A stretch of DNA of 64,000 nucleotides from Petrosia ficiformis (lineage: Eukaryota; Porifera; Demospongiae; Haplosclerida; Petrosiidae), in assembly GCA_947044365.1 (NCBI GenBank), contig OX345643.1:221001-285000 (forward strand). Reading direction: 5' to 3'. Below are positions 1 through 18,197 of the stretch, in pieces (position 1 is the stretch's first letter; each line of letters opens with the position of its first letter). The position numbers and the translations under genes are program-made. The notes under the pieces were generated by a model. The model had not been told where the DNA came from. It did not search any database and saw nothing but the letters and a program-made list of their open reading frames with translations.

Positions 1-1628
1 CTATCTGAACGGCCTTCTCAAGCTGTATGTATGTATGTATGTATGTATGTACAGTACCTGACTTTATTAAATATAGAGAAGTTAATTATAAAGAACCCTC
101 CTAACGGTGTTATATTAGTAATGAAGTCCAAAGTTTACATATTATGATGGGACTATACTTTTATGAGGTGATAGTACTATAATCATAGTAATGTGTGAAT
201 TTCCCTTACATTTGTATGTGATAGTATAGTAGGCTAAGTGCAATACTGTGTAGTACATTCAAAGTGCAGTGTACTTAATTCACAAAGTACACTATAGTCA
301 ATGGAAGTACAGTGATAGTATGTAAACCTAATAATGTCAGGTACTATATGGATGTATGTACGTACATACGTACGTATGTACGTGTATACATTTCACACAA
401 CTTGATATAATAATAACTAAACATAACATTTATCAAAGCAGCATTCATTCAGTTAGTATAGTATAGATATATATTATATATTATTACATGTAATATGACA
501 TGTGATGATAGTATATTATGCATATAATATAGCTACAAGAGGCATATCAGTCTAATTACAGATCACACCCTAGTGTTGTACTATAACTAACTACACCTCC
601 CCTCAACTGGTGAATACTGTACTAACTAATGACATCATAAGAAGTGACTATATACATGTGACTACAAGCTGATACAAGTGAGTACAAGTGATAAATTGTA
701 TAAACAATTATTAAATCATTAAATACAATTAATGTTGTGTTTAGGGATACAATTGATGTTGTGTTTAGAGAATTGTAAGGATTTGTTTGGAAGAGAGTAA
801 ATGTGTATATTTAAGTGTGTTTATAATGTAATTGATATTGTTTACCTCTTCAAATTTTGGATCCTGGAAAGCAGCATCTTGTGACACTACACTAGTATAT
901 GATGATGTATCCTTCATTGCCGCCTGAGGACACTAACAGAGAGATATATAGATAGATAGATAGATAGATAGATAGATTATAATGCAAGATTGTACATTCT
1001 TAACATACACGTTTATTAATTATAATTCCATAGTTTTATAATAACATGTCTTATAAGACTATAATTATGCATTAACAATCATTACACGTGATTAATACAA
1101 GATCAATAAAATATTTTGTATAAACACACCATTATTGTCATATTGTGCTTACCTGATCTACTACCTCTTCAACTTCAGGTTGTACATTTTTAGGTGCCAA
1201 AAGATGTAAACCTTTAGTAAATCTATAATATAATAATACAATATATATATAATTATATATATAATCCATCTAGCAATCACCAGCAGATCCATCCACCCTT
1301 CCAACAATCTATATATATATATATATATATATATACAACCATTTATCCATCTATTCATGTAAGAAAAATATATCATTTTCCTATATATATATTCATTCAG
1401 TTTTCATTGCTCTTACTTGTGAAGATGGTCGCCTAAATGTAGTTTATTTTGTCGCTTCAGCCACATTGACTTCTGCGCTGCCAATTTGAATTTAGATTTG
1501 CCATCAACCGATCCAAATCTGTGTTCTCTCCCATCTTTAGGTTTTTCATCATTACTAGTAATGCTAGTTGAAGACAATCTTGAGGTAAGCACAGCCTCAG
1601 AAACTACATCAGCAAATGCTCCAGCCAT
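1..1628 (-). CDS. Unrecognised protein, N-terminal part; gene continues past the left edge
   Basis: I do not recognise this gene. Four exons can be read on the minus strand with consistent splice phases: about 1412-1628 (starting at ATG 1628), 1153-1221, 846-923 and 1-28. They join in frame to give at least 130 residues. The N-terminus begins MAGAFADVVSEAV. Exon 1 has a basic, conserved-looking stretch (FKLAAQKSMWLKRQNKLHLG), and exon 2 continues with LHLLAPKNVQPEVEEVVDQ. There is no signal peptide or membrane segment. It is head-to-head with LIG1, with 182 bp between start codons, so the promoter is probably shared. An upstream TTG is also in frame, but ATG 1628 is preferred. The introns hold microsatellites. 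Confidence 0.65.
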
Positions 1629-1810
1629 GACCAGACCTTCATGCAAGGCTTAGGCAATTTTTATGCTACTGGTTCCTGAATTGAATTTCATAAACAGTTC
1701 AGACCCTTTAGGATTTACACAAAGTGGGGATGCCTCAAAAAGGAATATTGTAAATAGCTAGTATTATTATTATTATTGATTATTATTATTATTATTGTAA
1801 TTTTCTTCTT

Positions 1811-7877
<6,067 letters not shown>

Positions 7878-8004
7878 TAACTATTAATAAACGTAACAAC
7901 TGAATAGACTGTGTTACCATTCTAAATATAGACAATTATTCTCATTGTCATATCATCCAATCTCGTCAGAAATATTCACTAATCACCGACTCAAGAATAC
8001 GGGC

Positions 8005-8597
8005 TTAACTAAAATTTTCTGAAAATAATTTGTATTGCTTTCGAGCTAGAAACCGTTTCATCATACCACATGATAAGCATCTGATGGTCACATGCTTTTC
8101 ACGATGTCCTGCAATGTAGATATATAGTAATGCTTATCATATATTAATTAAATGACCTCTTAGTCTGTGAGTACATGAAACTCCAGGAATTAACAATGAG
8201 TCACATGACTTGCATATAACACGTTTGATACTTGGATCCCTATACAAACAAACATGATAAGTACTTTATGTATTAACTGGGTCACATGACTTGTACATGA
8301 CACGTTTGATACTTGGATCCCTGTACAAACAAATGTAGTTTATATACATTATATATAATTATTTCTTACAATCTAATAACCAGTTTTCTTGCGATACTCT
8401 TCATTATTTTAATATAGAATCTTGATAATTGTAGATCAAGAGGTGTTTGTGAGACAGAAACTACAGCAGCCTACAAGTAATATCTAATATCAAATGATTT
8501 GATCTCTCTATTTCACCTGATAAAGGAAGTTCATTCTCTGATATGCTTCTTTGTGTAGTAATGGTGAGGCTCCTTTACCTTTACCTTTCTTCCCCAT
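8005..8597 (-). CDS. RPP21: Ribonuclease P protein subunit p21
   Basis: Small zinc-ribbon protein of nuclear RNase P, which trims 5' leaders from pre-tRNAs (Rpr2/Rpp21/SNM1 family). Exons read in order give MGKKGKGKGASPLL, then HKEAYQRMNFLYQAA, then SRFYIKIMKSIARKLVIRL. These are followed by DPSIKRVICKSCDSLLIPG, VSCTHRLRGHREKHVTIRC and LSCGMMKRFLARKQYKLFSE. Two CxxC knuckles (CKSC and CLSC) supply the zinc ligands, with a further Cys in PGVSC. The 5' basic GKGKG stretch suits RNA binding. It is divergent from COX10, with only 41 bp between start codons. An intron holds a decayed second copy of the CKSC exon (8281-8333). Confidence 0.93.
8281..8333 (-). pseudogene. Duplicated, inactivated RPP21 exon fragment
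   Basis: This stretch repeats 8200-8252 almost exactly: acceptor, DPSIKRV and SCD are kept. However, ICK has become MYK, so one zinc ligand is lost, and the reading frame meets a stop four codons after SCD (PVNT then stop). The intact copy must therefore be the used exon. This looks like a local tandem exon duplication caught while decaying. Confidence 0.75.
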
Positions 8598-8638
8598 TTT
8601 AAAACTCCACCTATAAGCTGACCTTTAACCCCTGCAGC

Positions 8639-10343
8639 ATGGAGCTGTTATGTAGTAAGTGAAAACAGTAAAATTAATAGTTCAAATATTTTATTTCTTC
8701 TCTAGCAAACTGTAGGATTAAATTATCATGCAGTATTAGATATTGTGTAGTCCAGAGACAATTCAACTACATACAACACAGTCGCCTGTTGCCATTCTCA
8801 TCCTCCTTTTCATCTTTCTCTTCCAAACCTATCTTTGTAAGATATACTAGTAATGTTCCAAAAGTTAAATCCTTGACAGATGAATCTGATATTGAGAGAG
8901 ATAGACTTGATTTGATTGGTCAACGATTACATAATCAGGTACGTATGTGTCATTCGTACAATAGTGAATTCCAACTGAATTATCAAATCTTTTTAGAATG
9001 TAAAATATGATAATGAAACTAATTTGGACGGAGTGTCTGATATTGTTAATCCTCATAACGAATGGAAAGAACAAAAGATTGATCTCAACAAACTGCCATA
9101 TATCTATTTGAAATTATCAAAGTATCGGCTAACATGTATGTATGTATGTATGTATATAGTAAATACATATACATAAATACATACATTCAAACATAGTATT
9201 ACACATACATACATACATAGTATTACATACATACATACATGTACGTCGTACATAGTATTACATACATACATGCATTTATGCACTAATGTATGTATGTACG
9301 TACATACGTATGTACGTAACTATGCATGTATGTATGTATTATTAAATATGTAGCTCTGGTTGTCCTGACAACTCTTGTAGGATATGCAATGGCTCCAGGA
9401 TCACTTTCTAGTACCACATTAATAATAGGATGTTTGGGAACTGCTTTATGTTCAGCATCCGCTAATACTATTAATCAAGTGAGTGGGTGGAAGTATTATA
9501 TAATTATATATTATTATATAATTATATAGTGGATTGAAGTTCCTTTTGATTCGCAAATGGCACGAACAAGAAATCGTGTGTTAGTAAGAGGACAGATCAG
9601 GTTTGTCATGGTCCAGCCCATCTCGATCTTCATTCATCTATATCCATTCATCTATTCATCTCTCCATTCTTTTATCATTCAGTTAGTCATGTTTATATAT
9701 GGTACATATCCATCTATTTCTCAGTCCACTACATGCAGCTTCATTTGGTCTAATAACTGGTTTAACAGGTTCTACAATCCTGTTACTAGGTGTTAACACA
9801 CTCACAGCATCTCTTGGTGTCCTAAACATTCTACTATACACAATGCTCTATACACCTCTCAAAAGAATCACAATATATAACACATGGGTAGGAGCTATTG
9901 TTGGTGCAATACCTCCTATTATGGGATGGACAGCATGTACGGGATCTGTTTCCCTTGGTGCCCTGATTCTTGGTGGTATCTTATACTCATGGCAGTTTCC
10001 TCACTTCAATGCATTAAGTTGGAGTCATCAAGGCGATTACTCAAGAGGAGGATATCGTATGATGTCAGTCACAAATCCAGATCTCTGTAGACGTGTAGCT
10101 CTTCGATATTGTGTGGCTATGATTCCTATATGCACATTAGCTCCTGTAACTGGTCTCACAACATGGTGGTTTGCTTTGGACTCGCTACCTCTTAATTTGT
10201 GGTTCTCATATCTTGGATGGAGATTCTATAGCAATTCAGATTTCAAATCAGCTCGTAAATTATTCCATTTCTCACTGTTTCATCTTCCACTGTTACTAGT
10301 ATTGATGATACTGAACAAAACCAGTTGGACAAGTGAAAAATAA
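8639..10343 (+). CDS. COX10: Protoheme IX farnesyltransferase, mitochondrial
   Basis: UbiA-family membrane enzyme of the inner mitochondrial membrane. It farnesylates heme b to heme O, the first step to heme A for cytochrome c oxidase. Exon 1 is only 16 nt (MELLC). It splices in frame to a Cys/Arg-rich presequence ([20 protein letters not shown]) that fits mitochondrial import. The first prenyl-diphosphate/Mg motif is [20 protein letters not shown], spread over two exons. Next come the membrane helices, [14 protein letters not shown], and the conserved [12 protein letters not shown] with [10 protein letters not shown]. It ends KTSWTSEK. A start at 8789 would need a TTG and would drop the presequence, so it was not used. 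A tetranucleotide tract sits in the intron before [14 protein letters not shown]. Confidence 0.96.
9130..9345. repeat. TATG/CATA tetranucleotide tract, COX10 intron
   Basis: Alternating TATG and CATA/CGTA blocks with the strand sense switching several times, so the tract could form hairpins. Purely intronic. Confidence 0.85.
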
Positions 10344-10409
10344 AAAGGAAACTATTTATATAAACTTTATTGTTCAAATATTAGTTATAAAAATTATTAA
10401 TGGTTGCAA

Positions 10410-13400
10410 TCAATGGTCCCTAGATCTTTGTCGAGTCATTACCATATCAAGTAGTCTGTTTGAAGGGATAGTGGCAGCTATTGATGCAAGACCATCTGCA
10501 CACAAGATAGGGACAAGTGAATATCAATTAATAATGTTATAATGTTATAATATGACAATAATGACTACTAGTTATAGTATGCACAAACTATTAATAGATC
10601 ATTGTTACTATTATTAGAACACTTACTATTAATAGACCATTGTTACTATTATTAGAACACTTACTATTAATAGACTATTGTTACTATTATTAGAACACTT
10701 ACTATTAATAGACTATTGTTACTATTATTAGAACACTTACTATTAATAGACTATTGTTACTATTATTAGAACACACTATTAATAGATCATTGTTACTATT
10801 ATTAGAACACTTACTATTAATAGACTATTGTTACTATTAGAACACTTACTATTAATAGACCATTGTTACTATTATTAGAACACTTACTATTAATAGACCA
10901 TTGTTACTATTATTAGAATACATATTATTAATACACCATTGTTACTATTATTAGAACACTTACTATTAATAGACTATTGTTACTATTATTAGAACACTTA
11001 CTATTAATAGACTATTGTTACTATTATTAGAATACTATTAATAGATCATTGTTACTATTATTAGAACACTTACTATTAATAGACCATTGTTACTATTATT
11101 AGAACACTTACTATTAATAGACTATTGTTACTATTATTAGAACACTTACTATTAATAGACTATTGTTACTATTATTAGAACACTTACTATTAATAGACTA
11201 TTGTTACTATTATTAGAACACACTATTAATAGATCATTGTTACTATTATTAGAACACTTACTATTAATAGACTATTGTTACTATTAGAACACTTACTATT
11301 AATAGACCATTGTTACTATTATTAGAACACTTACTATTAATAGACCATTGTTACTATTATTAGAATACATATTATTAATACACCATTGTTACTATTATTA
11401 GAACACTTACTATTAATAGACTATTGTTACTATTATTAGAACACTTACTATTAATAGACAATTGTTACTATTAATACACTATTGTTACTATTATTAGAAC
11501 ACTTACTATTAATAGACCATTGTTACTATTATAACACTTACTATTAATAGACCATTGTTACTATTATTAGAATACATATTATTAATAGACTATTGTTACT
11601 ATTATTAGAACAGTTTATATATGACATCATAATTATTTTAGTGAGACTAGTACTTTAGTTATAGTTTAGTTAACTAAAACTCACAAAGCCTTACTAAAAG
11701 GAGTAGTACAACATTGATATCATATATTATTATTAACCTGGAGTGAGTGTAATAGCTCCAACTGTTAATCCAGCTTGTAATATTTGAGCCAATCTCTCAA
11801 TAGCTGTATCAATATTACTATCATTAGCCTCTACTCCAAGAGCCTGTTTCAATCCTAATAGATTAGCTACCATAATTACAATCTCATCTGTTGATATAAA
11901 TGTCCTTATAGGAGTGGATGGAAGAGCAAATAACCCAACCAGTATATCAGCATGAAGTTTTGATGTTTCTAAACGGACATTATTAACAAGGATTTCTCCT
12001 TCCCATTCATTAGACGGAGTGGAGCTTAAAATTCTATCAGGTAATAATGGTTCTAGTATACACCATTGGATTAACCCTGGTATGGGAATCAGACTGCAAG
12101 ATCTGGGTTTCTGAGATCGGAGGAGTACGTAATCGTCCCTCAGGTCAACTAACAATGTTGTTGAAGTGAAATATTCAGGATTTGCAGACACCCAGTTACT
12201 AACTAACTGAAGTAATCTGATTGGTGGACACAGATTGTGGGTGTGGTTTACATCTGTCTTATCTTGTACTATATATTAGTAGAGATTAATTATATCAAAC
12301 CTTTTTTGGAAACTGAACATACCTGAATAAATATGATAACTAGCAGTTAATAAATTAGTCATTTGTTTTGCCAGTGATGGACAAATATTAGACACATTAA
12401 TTAATGGATCCATAGCTTTAGGTAGTAACTCACAAAACTCATAATATAACACTTCAGCTAATTGTGTACCCTCAATAGGATAGAACTATTGTAATAAATA
12501 TATTAGTTCATTCATCATGTATTGAGACACTTATAACAAAAGGCAGTGTGAACATATCAGCATGTCCTACTGGGTCTAGAGAGGGGAAGGGTTCCTTCAA
12601 TGGTGTGGAAACAGCCAGTCATGCAGGACATTGTCTAATGTCATGTGAATGTCGTGTGAATTAAACTATATATACAAAGAATATACAAGGAACAAGACAG
12701 TGGTATAAATGTCTGGACTATTTCTACACCCCTGGCCTTTCTAAACAGAGGATTCAATAGCTTTTCTAGTGGCTATAGAATTATACTGCATTAATACCAG
12801 GAAGGCTTAAATACATACCACTTGTAACCCATTCTATATTGAACACTGTATATAGTGCACAGTTACTATAGTATAGTTGTATTGTTATTATTATCTTCAT
12901 TCTGACCTCCATCCAACATGCTACACACTGGAGTATTATAGTACATCCCAGACTCACTGACAAAGACGAAAGCTTTTGTAGAATTTTCTGTCGATGTTCA
13001 GAACTATGCTGTTATATAAGTATGTAATATAATTATAAATAACGTTTTTTTTAATGATTATACCTCATTATCTCTTGTCATTCCAAATACTGCATCAAAT
13101 AAAGCCAGTTGTATATCTTTACTTTGACGTTCCTCTATTTGTACTCTTAGAGATTCTAATAGTTCCAGTTCTTCAAACACAGTGAAAGGCCATGCTCCTT
13201 GTTTCTTAAGAGAAGGAATTTTGAGTATGTACTTGTCAATTAAAAGGAGGAGAGACTCTCGACTGGGTAATGATGTACTTACTATCTCATGAGACGAAAG
13301 CGAACGTACATACCTGTATAATTAAAATTTTAATTAATGCACAACTAATTAATATTTTATATGCACCTTTCCACCATACTAAATATGAACGAACAAGCTG

Positions 13401-13626
13401 ATGGTAATTGAAGTGTCTTTACTCTTTCCTCAAGCTCAAAATGGAGTTTCTCATCTCCTACTCCTCTGCCTCGTCCACTCTGAGATGTAACTTGATCAAC
13501 AACATCTAGCAATTTAGAAATAAGAGATTATAAATAGAGAACATTTATAATATTAATTTATTCACTTTTTGATTTCTGAATTGGTCTTTTAATTTTACCT
13601 CTAGTGGATCTACCTTTAGAAGACAT
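10410..13626 (-). CDS. INTS15: Integrator complex subunit 15 (C7orf26 homologue)
   Basis: Subunit of the nuclear Integrator complex, which processes snRNA 3' ends and attenuates transcription. Order-preserving matches to the vertebrate protein are PFTVFEELELLESL, LLPKAMDPLINVSNICPSLA, PPIRLLQLVSNWVSANPEYF, LIPIPGLIQWCILEPLL and AIERLAQILQAGLTVGAI. The N-terminus is MSSKGRSTRGKIKRP. The last exon is far away at 10410-10495 and encodes DGLASIAATIPSNRLLDMVM, matching the vertebrate LRTLCSRLPHNNLLQLV block. It is joined across a 1.24-kb intron full of 38-bp repeats. Without that exon the frame would stop near 11733. Start codons of INTS15 and GGA are 76 bp apart. COX10 ends 66 bp from the stop. 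Confidence 0.92.
10566..11640. repeat. 38-bp minisatellite in the last INTS15 intron, homologous to the LIG1 array
   Basis: About 28 copies of the unit seen at 4080-5155. The array ends with CAGTTTATATATGACATCAT followed by AATTATTTTAGTGA. That is also the sequence ending the LIG1 array and forming its splice acceptor, so the two loci share more than the repeat. Relative to INTS15 the copied acceptor is antisense. Confidence 0.95.
12598..12734. mobile_element. hAT-like MITE, copy 1 (older), in an INTS15 intron
   Basis: A 137-bp element with terminal inverted repeats CAATGGTGTGGAAACAG and CTATTTCTACACCCCTG. It is collinear with the element at 37938-38110, including GCAGGACATTGTC and GTGAATGTC. 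Flanking 8-mers no longer match, which fits an older insertion. It has no coding capacity. Confidence 0.8.
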
Positions 13627-13702
13627 TATATATAGCATGCACCAGCAGCACCATGTGGAAAAGGGTGTGGCAGGCTGTCATAAGTATATCACGTGACAGA
13701 AA
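13627..13702. promoter_or_regulatory. INTS15/GGA bidirectional promoter with E-box
   Basis: The 76 bp between divergent start codons contain TATCACGTGACA (CACGTG at 13690-13695) and a GGGTGTGG CACCC-type box. No TATA box sits at a standard spacing. Shared control of both genes is inferred from geometry. Confidence 0.6.
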
Positions 13703-16700
13703 ATGGACGACTCCTTGCAAGCTCTTCTTGGTGAGTGGTTTGTTTCTTACAATATGTAGCTAATATTTAGTGTTTTAGTTAATGAAGGTAGTAATATAGA
13801 GTTGTAGAATTCAATGTCACTAGTTCAGTTCTTCGAAGTAGTTAAAATAGGATATTCTACAGTATGTAATGATGTTGATATGGTTTCTAACAGATAAAGC
13901 CACTAATCCAAAGAATAGATATGAAGATTGGGAATTCATCATGGCTTTCTGTGATAAAGTGAATGCAGAACCAGAAGGGTGAGTAACATCATGTTTTACT
14001 ATGTATTTCATATTGCAAACTCTAGACCACAAACTGCTCTTCAAATCATATGTCCAAAAATAAAGGAGAAAAATGAGAAAGTGGCCATGTTAGCACTTGC
14101 TGTGAGTGATATATAATATAATTATATGTTTCATAAAACAAGTTTAACTTGTTGTAAAAACTGGTTAGATGCCACTGAGTAGATGGCATAGCCTTAACCA
14201 TGTGTTGTATATCGAAAGTCCGAAGACTTTTCTCGTCCTTATCGAGGGAGATGCTAACCTTCTCTCGGCTCATACAACACAACTATCTGTATGAGCTTGT
14301 CCTTTTATATGCATTCACAAAAATGCTTTAAGGTTATTGTGGGTTGAGATAATAAGCTATGAATATTGTTATTAAGTACATCATATCCTGTTTATAGTTA
14401 CTAGAAGCATGTGTGAAGAATTGTGGAAGGAATTTTCATCAAGAACTTGGGAAATTTCGATTTCTGAATGAAATGATTCGAATGATATCACCCAAAGTAT
14501 GGATAGATAGAGAGTTGAAAACATAAATAGATAGATGTATATGATTAGTACTTAGGTAATGAAACTCCGGATGTGGTGAGGAAAAGGATCCAAGAATTAT
14601 TGTATAGTTGGAAAGTAGGTTTACCAAATGAACCTAAGATAGCTGAAGCTTATGAAATGTTGAAAAAACAAGGTACTGATAATATATTTATAATTATAAT
14701 CGATAGTTGATCTATTTAAGGTCTGATATTTGATGAAAGTACTCCTCGAGATCATACTCTCGACAGCGCACCAGCCAAACCAAAAGTGTCTTTAAAAGAA
14801 GATCCCAGACAAGCGCAAGTAATATAATAATTAATAATATATTATAATTAATGATACTCTTTAGATGTTAGGTAAGTTAATTAAAAGTAGAAATCCAGAA
14901 GATTTACGAGCAGCTAATCGACTAATAAGAGATATGGTTAGAAGGGTGAGTATATGTGTGTGTGTATGTGTGTGTATATGTGTATCTATGTATGTATGTG
15001 TGTATGTGAGTATGTATGTATGTATGTATGTATGTGTGTATGTATGTATGTATGTATATATGTATCTATGTATCTATGTAAGTATGTATATAATATACAG
15101 GATGATAAGAGAATGGAGAAGTTAAAGAAGCGTTTAGAAGATCTAGATTTAATAAATAATAATATAAAACTACTAAATGAGATGTTATCACATTATAAAG
15201 AAGATTCAGCAGAACATGAAAGGACTATCATTGAGGTGAGTAAAATAGTAAAGCTAATTTGTGATTAGATTAAACAAGCCATATAAAGTGTTTATTGACA
15301 GCCAAAATTGTATCATGAAGTCTACACTCCACAAACTATACATTATTGTATGTATAATATAGTATAATATACCACTGTGTAGTAATACCATCATATATAA
15401 TACTCCTCAATTAGGAATTATACTCATCCGTTGAAAAGATGCGACCACAATTGTTTAAAATGGCCAGTGAACTTCAACCTAATGAAGAAGGGATGTCAGA
15501 GATATTACAGGCTAATGACAGTGTGATAAGAGTAATGGCCTATTATCAAAGAGTTATGGGTACTACATCGCCAACACATAAAGATGAAAAACCTAAAGAA
15601 CAGAACTCAACAGTGAATGATAACTCTCAGGCAACTGGTGAAGATACAGAAGAGTCTATCGGTGATCTGTTACTTGATTTATCTGATTTGAATTTTGATA
15701 CACCTGTGACTACACCTGTGACACCTGTGACACCAGTTATTAACAATGGACCACAGACCAGTATCGGAGTCATTACACCACCAACAGGATTATTAGACAA
15801 TTTCAGTCTGTTAGGTGAGTAATATATCTCATTAATTTTATTATTATTAATTACTTCTCTTCCATTTTAGATGTTCCACCAGGCATTCCATCAATAGTAA
15901 GTAACTAATTAATTAATTAATTAATTAGTTATTCACCTGGCCCTTTCTTAATAGCCTCCATTAAATCTTTCCGAGATGAATTTTCCTATCTCAACACAAC
16001 CAGTTCCTGTAACCGGACAGACCAGTCAAACAGGACTTTCTGATGTCAATCTAATTGGTGGAAACGTCCCAGTTATTGCTCCTGTTCCATCTCTTCAACC
16101 TACTCCACCAGCACCACCACCAGCTGGAGATGCGTTTACTATACTTGCCAACTTAACTGTACCACTAGAATCCTTAAAACCAAGTACGATCTTGTTAGCC
16201 TTTTCATTGTGCTGACCATTAGTACTATCCATTAGTCCATTGTGCTGTCCTTTAGTCCATTGTGCTGTCCATTGTACTGTCCATTAGCACTATCCATTAG
16301 TTCATTGTACTGTCCAACTGTACATTCATTAGTACTATCCATCCCTCCATTAGTCCATTTGTCCAGTAGACAATATAGTGGACTAATAGGTAGAACAATA
16401 GACTGTACAATGGACTAATGGATAGTACAATAATGTCCATTAACCAGTTGTTCATGTAGTGTCTATTACTATAGGCGCTAAACCTCCATTACAAGTAATG
16501 AATAAGAACGGTATTACTATATCATTACATTCAATTGAAGTAAGTGAAGATAATGTCATAATAACAATAATCACTACCTGCTTCAGAATCAACCAGCCCC
16601 AGATATCACTGCCATGATAATATCAGTTATTAGTACCAACCCTAAACCAATTTCTAATGTGGTATTCCAGTCAGCTGTTCCAAAGGTATGTGTACATGTA

Positions 16701-17005
16701 TATATATATGTTATACACACGTAATGATAAGCTGTCTTTTAATTAAAGGTAATGAAAGTTAAGTTACAACCTCCAACTAGTACTGAACTATCAGGATTCA
16801 ATCCAATTCTCCCTCCATCTACTATATCACAAGTTATGCTACTTGCAAATCCATCAAAGGTCTGTCCCTATCTATCTGTTTATCTATCTTTAGATCGTAT
16901 AATTATCATTTTTAGGCCGCAATTCGTTTAAAATATCGAGTTAGTTACACACCACATGGAGAAGTAGAAGTTGTTGAGATGGGGGAAATATCAAATTTCC
17001 CATGA
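13703..17005 (+). CDS. GGA: GGA family clathrin adaptor (VHS-GAT-GAE)
   Basis: Arf-dependent monomeric adaptor that sorts mannose-6-phosphate-receptor-type cargo at the trans-Golgi. The VHS domain starts MDDSLQALLDKATNPKN and includes LLEACVKNCGRNFHQELGKF, which is also a TOM1/VHS signature. The GAT domain includes LGKLIKSRNPEDLRAANRLI and the helices through LNEMLSHYKEDSAEHE. The hinge is Thr/Pro-rich and has clathrin-box-like acidic LLLDLSDL. The C-terminal gamma-ear runs from NKNGITISLHSIENQPAPD through VMKVKLQPPTSTELSGFNP to RLKYRVSYTPHGEVEVVEMG. It is one gene where vertebrates have GGA1-3. Introns contain a structured segment (14164-14330), TATG repeats, and an inverted ATTAGTCC-type repeat. 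Confidence 0.94.
14164..14330 (+). other. Highly structured segment in a GGA intron
   Basis: Several nested perfect stems occur here. GGTTA pairs with TAACC around ATGCCA/TGGCAT (about 14164-14200). A 10-bp stem TGTGTTGTAT (14201-14210) pairs with ATACAACACA (14272-14281). It encloses GAAAGTC-CGAA-GACTTTC, a CCTT/AGGG hairpin and a GAGA/TCTC hairpin, like a multi-branched RNA. I do not recognise a known RNA family; no C/D, H/ACA or hammerhead core was found. Confidence 0.4.
14951..15098. repeat. TATG tetranucleotide tract, GGA intron
   Basis: TATG/TGTG units with TATC interruptions between the GAT exons ending DMVRR and starting DDKRMEK. Confidence 0.85.
16205..16470. repeat. CCATTAGTCC-type short repeats with an inverted block, GGA intron
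   Basis: The left half repeats CCATTAGT(CC/AC) and TTGTGCTGTCC. The right half (about 16375-16440) carries the reverse complement, GGACTAATGGATAGTACAAT. The intron could therefore fold back on itself. Confidence 0.7.
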
Positions 17006-17172
17006 AACTAATTGCGAAATTACATCGCTGTTCCTAGGTTTTACATTTTTGGCTGTTAATAGTTGCGTCCATAAACTCTGAGTGTCATATAACTTGTTTA
17101 TAATTTATATCAACATAATATACATTATACATACAAACAAACGCTCAAAAAAACTCATGTGAAGTGGTTTGG

Positions 17173-18107
17173 CTATGTGGTACTAACAATCTGTGTTAGT
17201 GGTGTTTCCAAGTATCCAGCGAGTACCTCCGACTGAGGAAGAAAGGGTGTGTATTGATAAAGATAAGAGGGTTGTTGTAACTGCATTGTATAGGTAGTTA
17301 ACTAAACTATTTACAACTAGTTTAACAAACTAGTCAAACTGGTCAAATTAAAACAACAACACTGGGTGTGGTTATACTATCACTATATGGTGTTATGCTC
17401 TTTGGGAGAGTGTCTGAACGATCAAGCAATGGATTGAAATTTGACAAAAAAAAACAATGGGAACTTGGTATATATCAGAGCCAAGTTAATTGTTCCTACT
17501 TAGGACCTTTGCCTTGTATACTACAAAGGGGGTGTACTCAATAGACTACAGTAGCAGTTACAAGAGGGAATATTCAATTCATATCTCACTTATTTAGGGT
17601 ATTTAATTAGTATCCTCATCAAATTTCAAAGGAACTTTGATTAATTAAGTATGTATTGTCTTTAATTACTTACCTTTGCTTTTAATAAACCAAGTCCTAC
17701 CGAACTCTGTGCATATATACACAACAACAGACTAGCTACCTTTTTTATCAATACTCGACCATCCTATAAGATCACATGATAACCACATGATTATATCATG
17801 ATCACATACGCACCTCACAATTCAAAACAATTAATTCTAAAGATTTGTCGTCTATTGCTACTCGTGAATTCTTCTCATATGACATCCAGATATTTGCAGC
17901 AATAGCAGCAGTCACATGTTCTTTCTTCTCACTCCTACCAGCAAACGCCATCAATGACCCCTCCTGATTTAGCAACCTAACACAAATACAATATAACTCA
18001 TATATATATATATATATATGTACATATGATAGGACTTACAAGGTACAATGTATACCACCTGTATTAGCCTGTTCCAGTACACGAGTAAGAGCTTTAGGTT
18101 TCAACAT
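17173..18107 (-). CDS. LAMTOR2: Ragulator complex protein LAMTOR2 (p14, roadblock fold)
   Basis: Roadblock/LC7-fold subunit of the lysosomal Ragulator, which anchors Rag GTPases and mTORC1. It starts MLKPKALTRVLEQANTGGIH, then NQEGSLMAFAGRSEKKEHVT, AAIAANIWMSYEKNSRVA and DGRVLIKKVASLLLCIYAQ. SSVGLGLLKAK precedes a 430-bp intron, and the last exon is SEVLAGYLETPLTQIVSTT. Each block aligns with vertebrate LAMTOR2, and the length of about 125 residues is normal. It is divergent from RRS1 with 90 bp between starts. It is tail-to-tail with GGA, 167 bp apart. The long last intron shows no recognisable feature. Confidence 0.95.
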
Positions 18108-18197
18108 TCTTTCTGTTCTTGAATTTTAGTTATCACGTGATTTGTAAAGGGTGTGGTCCTTTAAAGCCACGCCCATTACCACGTGGAACTAGGTGCT
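18108..18197. promoter_or_regulatory. LAMTOR2/RRS1 bidirectional promoter with two E-boxes
   Basis: CACGTG at 18134-18139 (context TATCACGTGATT, resembling a MiT/TFE CLEAR core) and at 18180-18185 (context TACCACGTGGAA). The GGGTGTGG and ACGCCC words lie between them. MiT/TFE control would suit a lysosomal gene but is inference. Confidence 0.6.

Noticed and set aside
8789..9010. COX10 start at 8789
   Set aside because: That codon is TTG. An upstream 16-nt exon with ATG 8639 splices in frame and gives a mitochondrial presequence.
11733..11737. INTS15 ending at 11733
   Set aside because: That stop is inside the intron. The exon at 10410-10495 continues the family alignment in phase.
12781..12963. 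Separate small minus-strand gene
   Set aside because: It is an INTS15 exon (HSSEHRQKILQKLSSLSVSL) read on into the intron.
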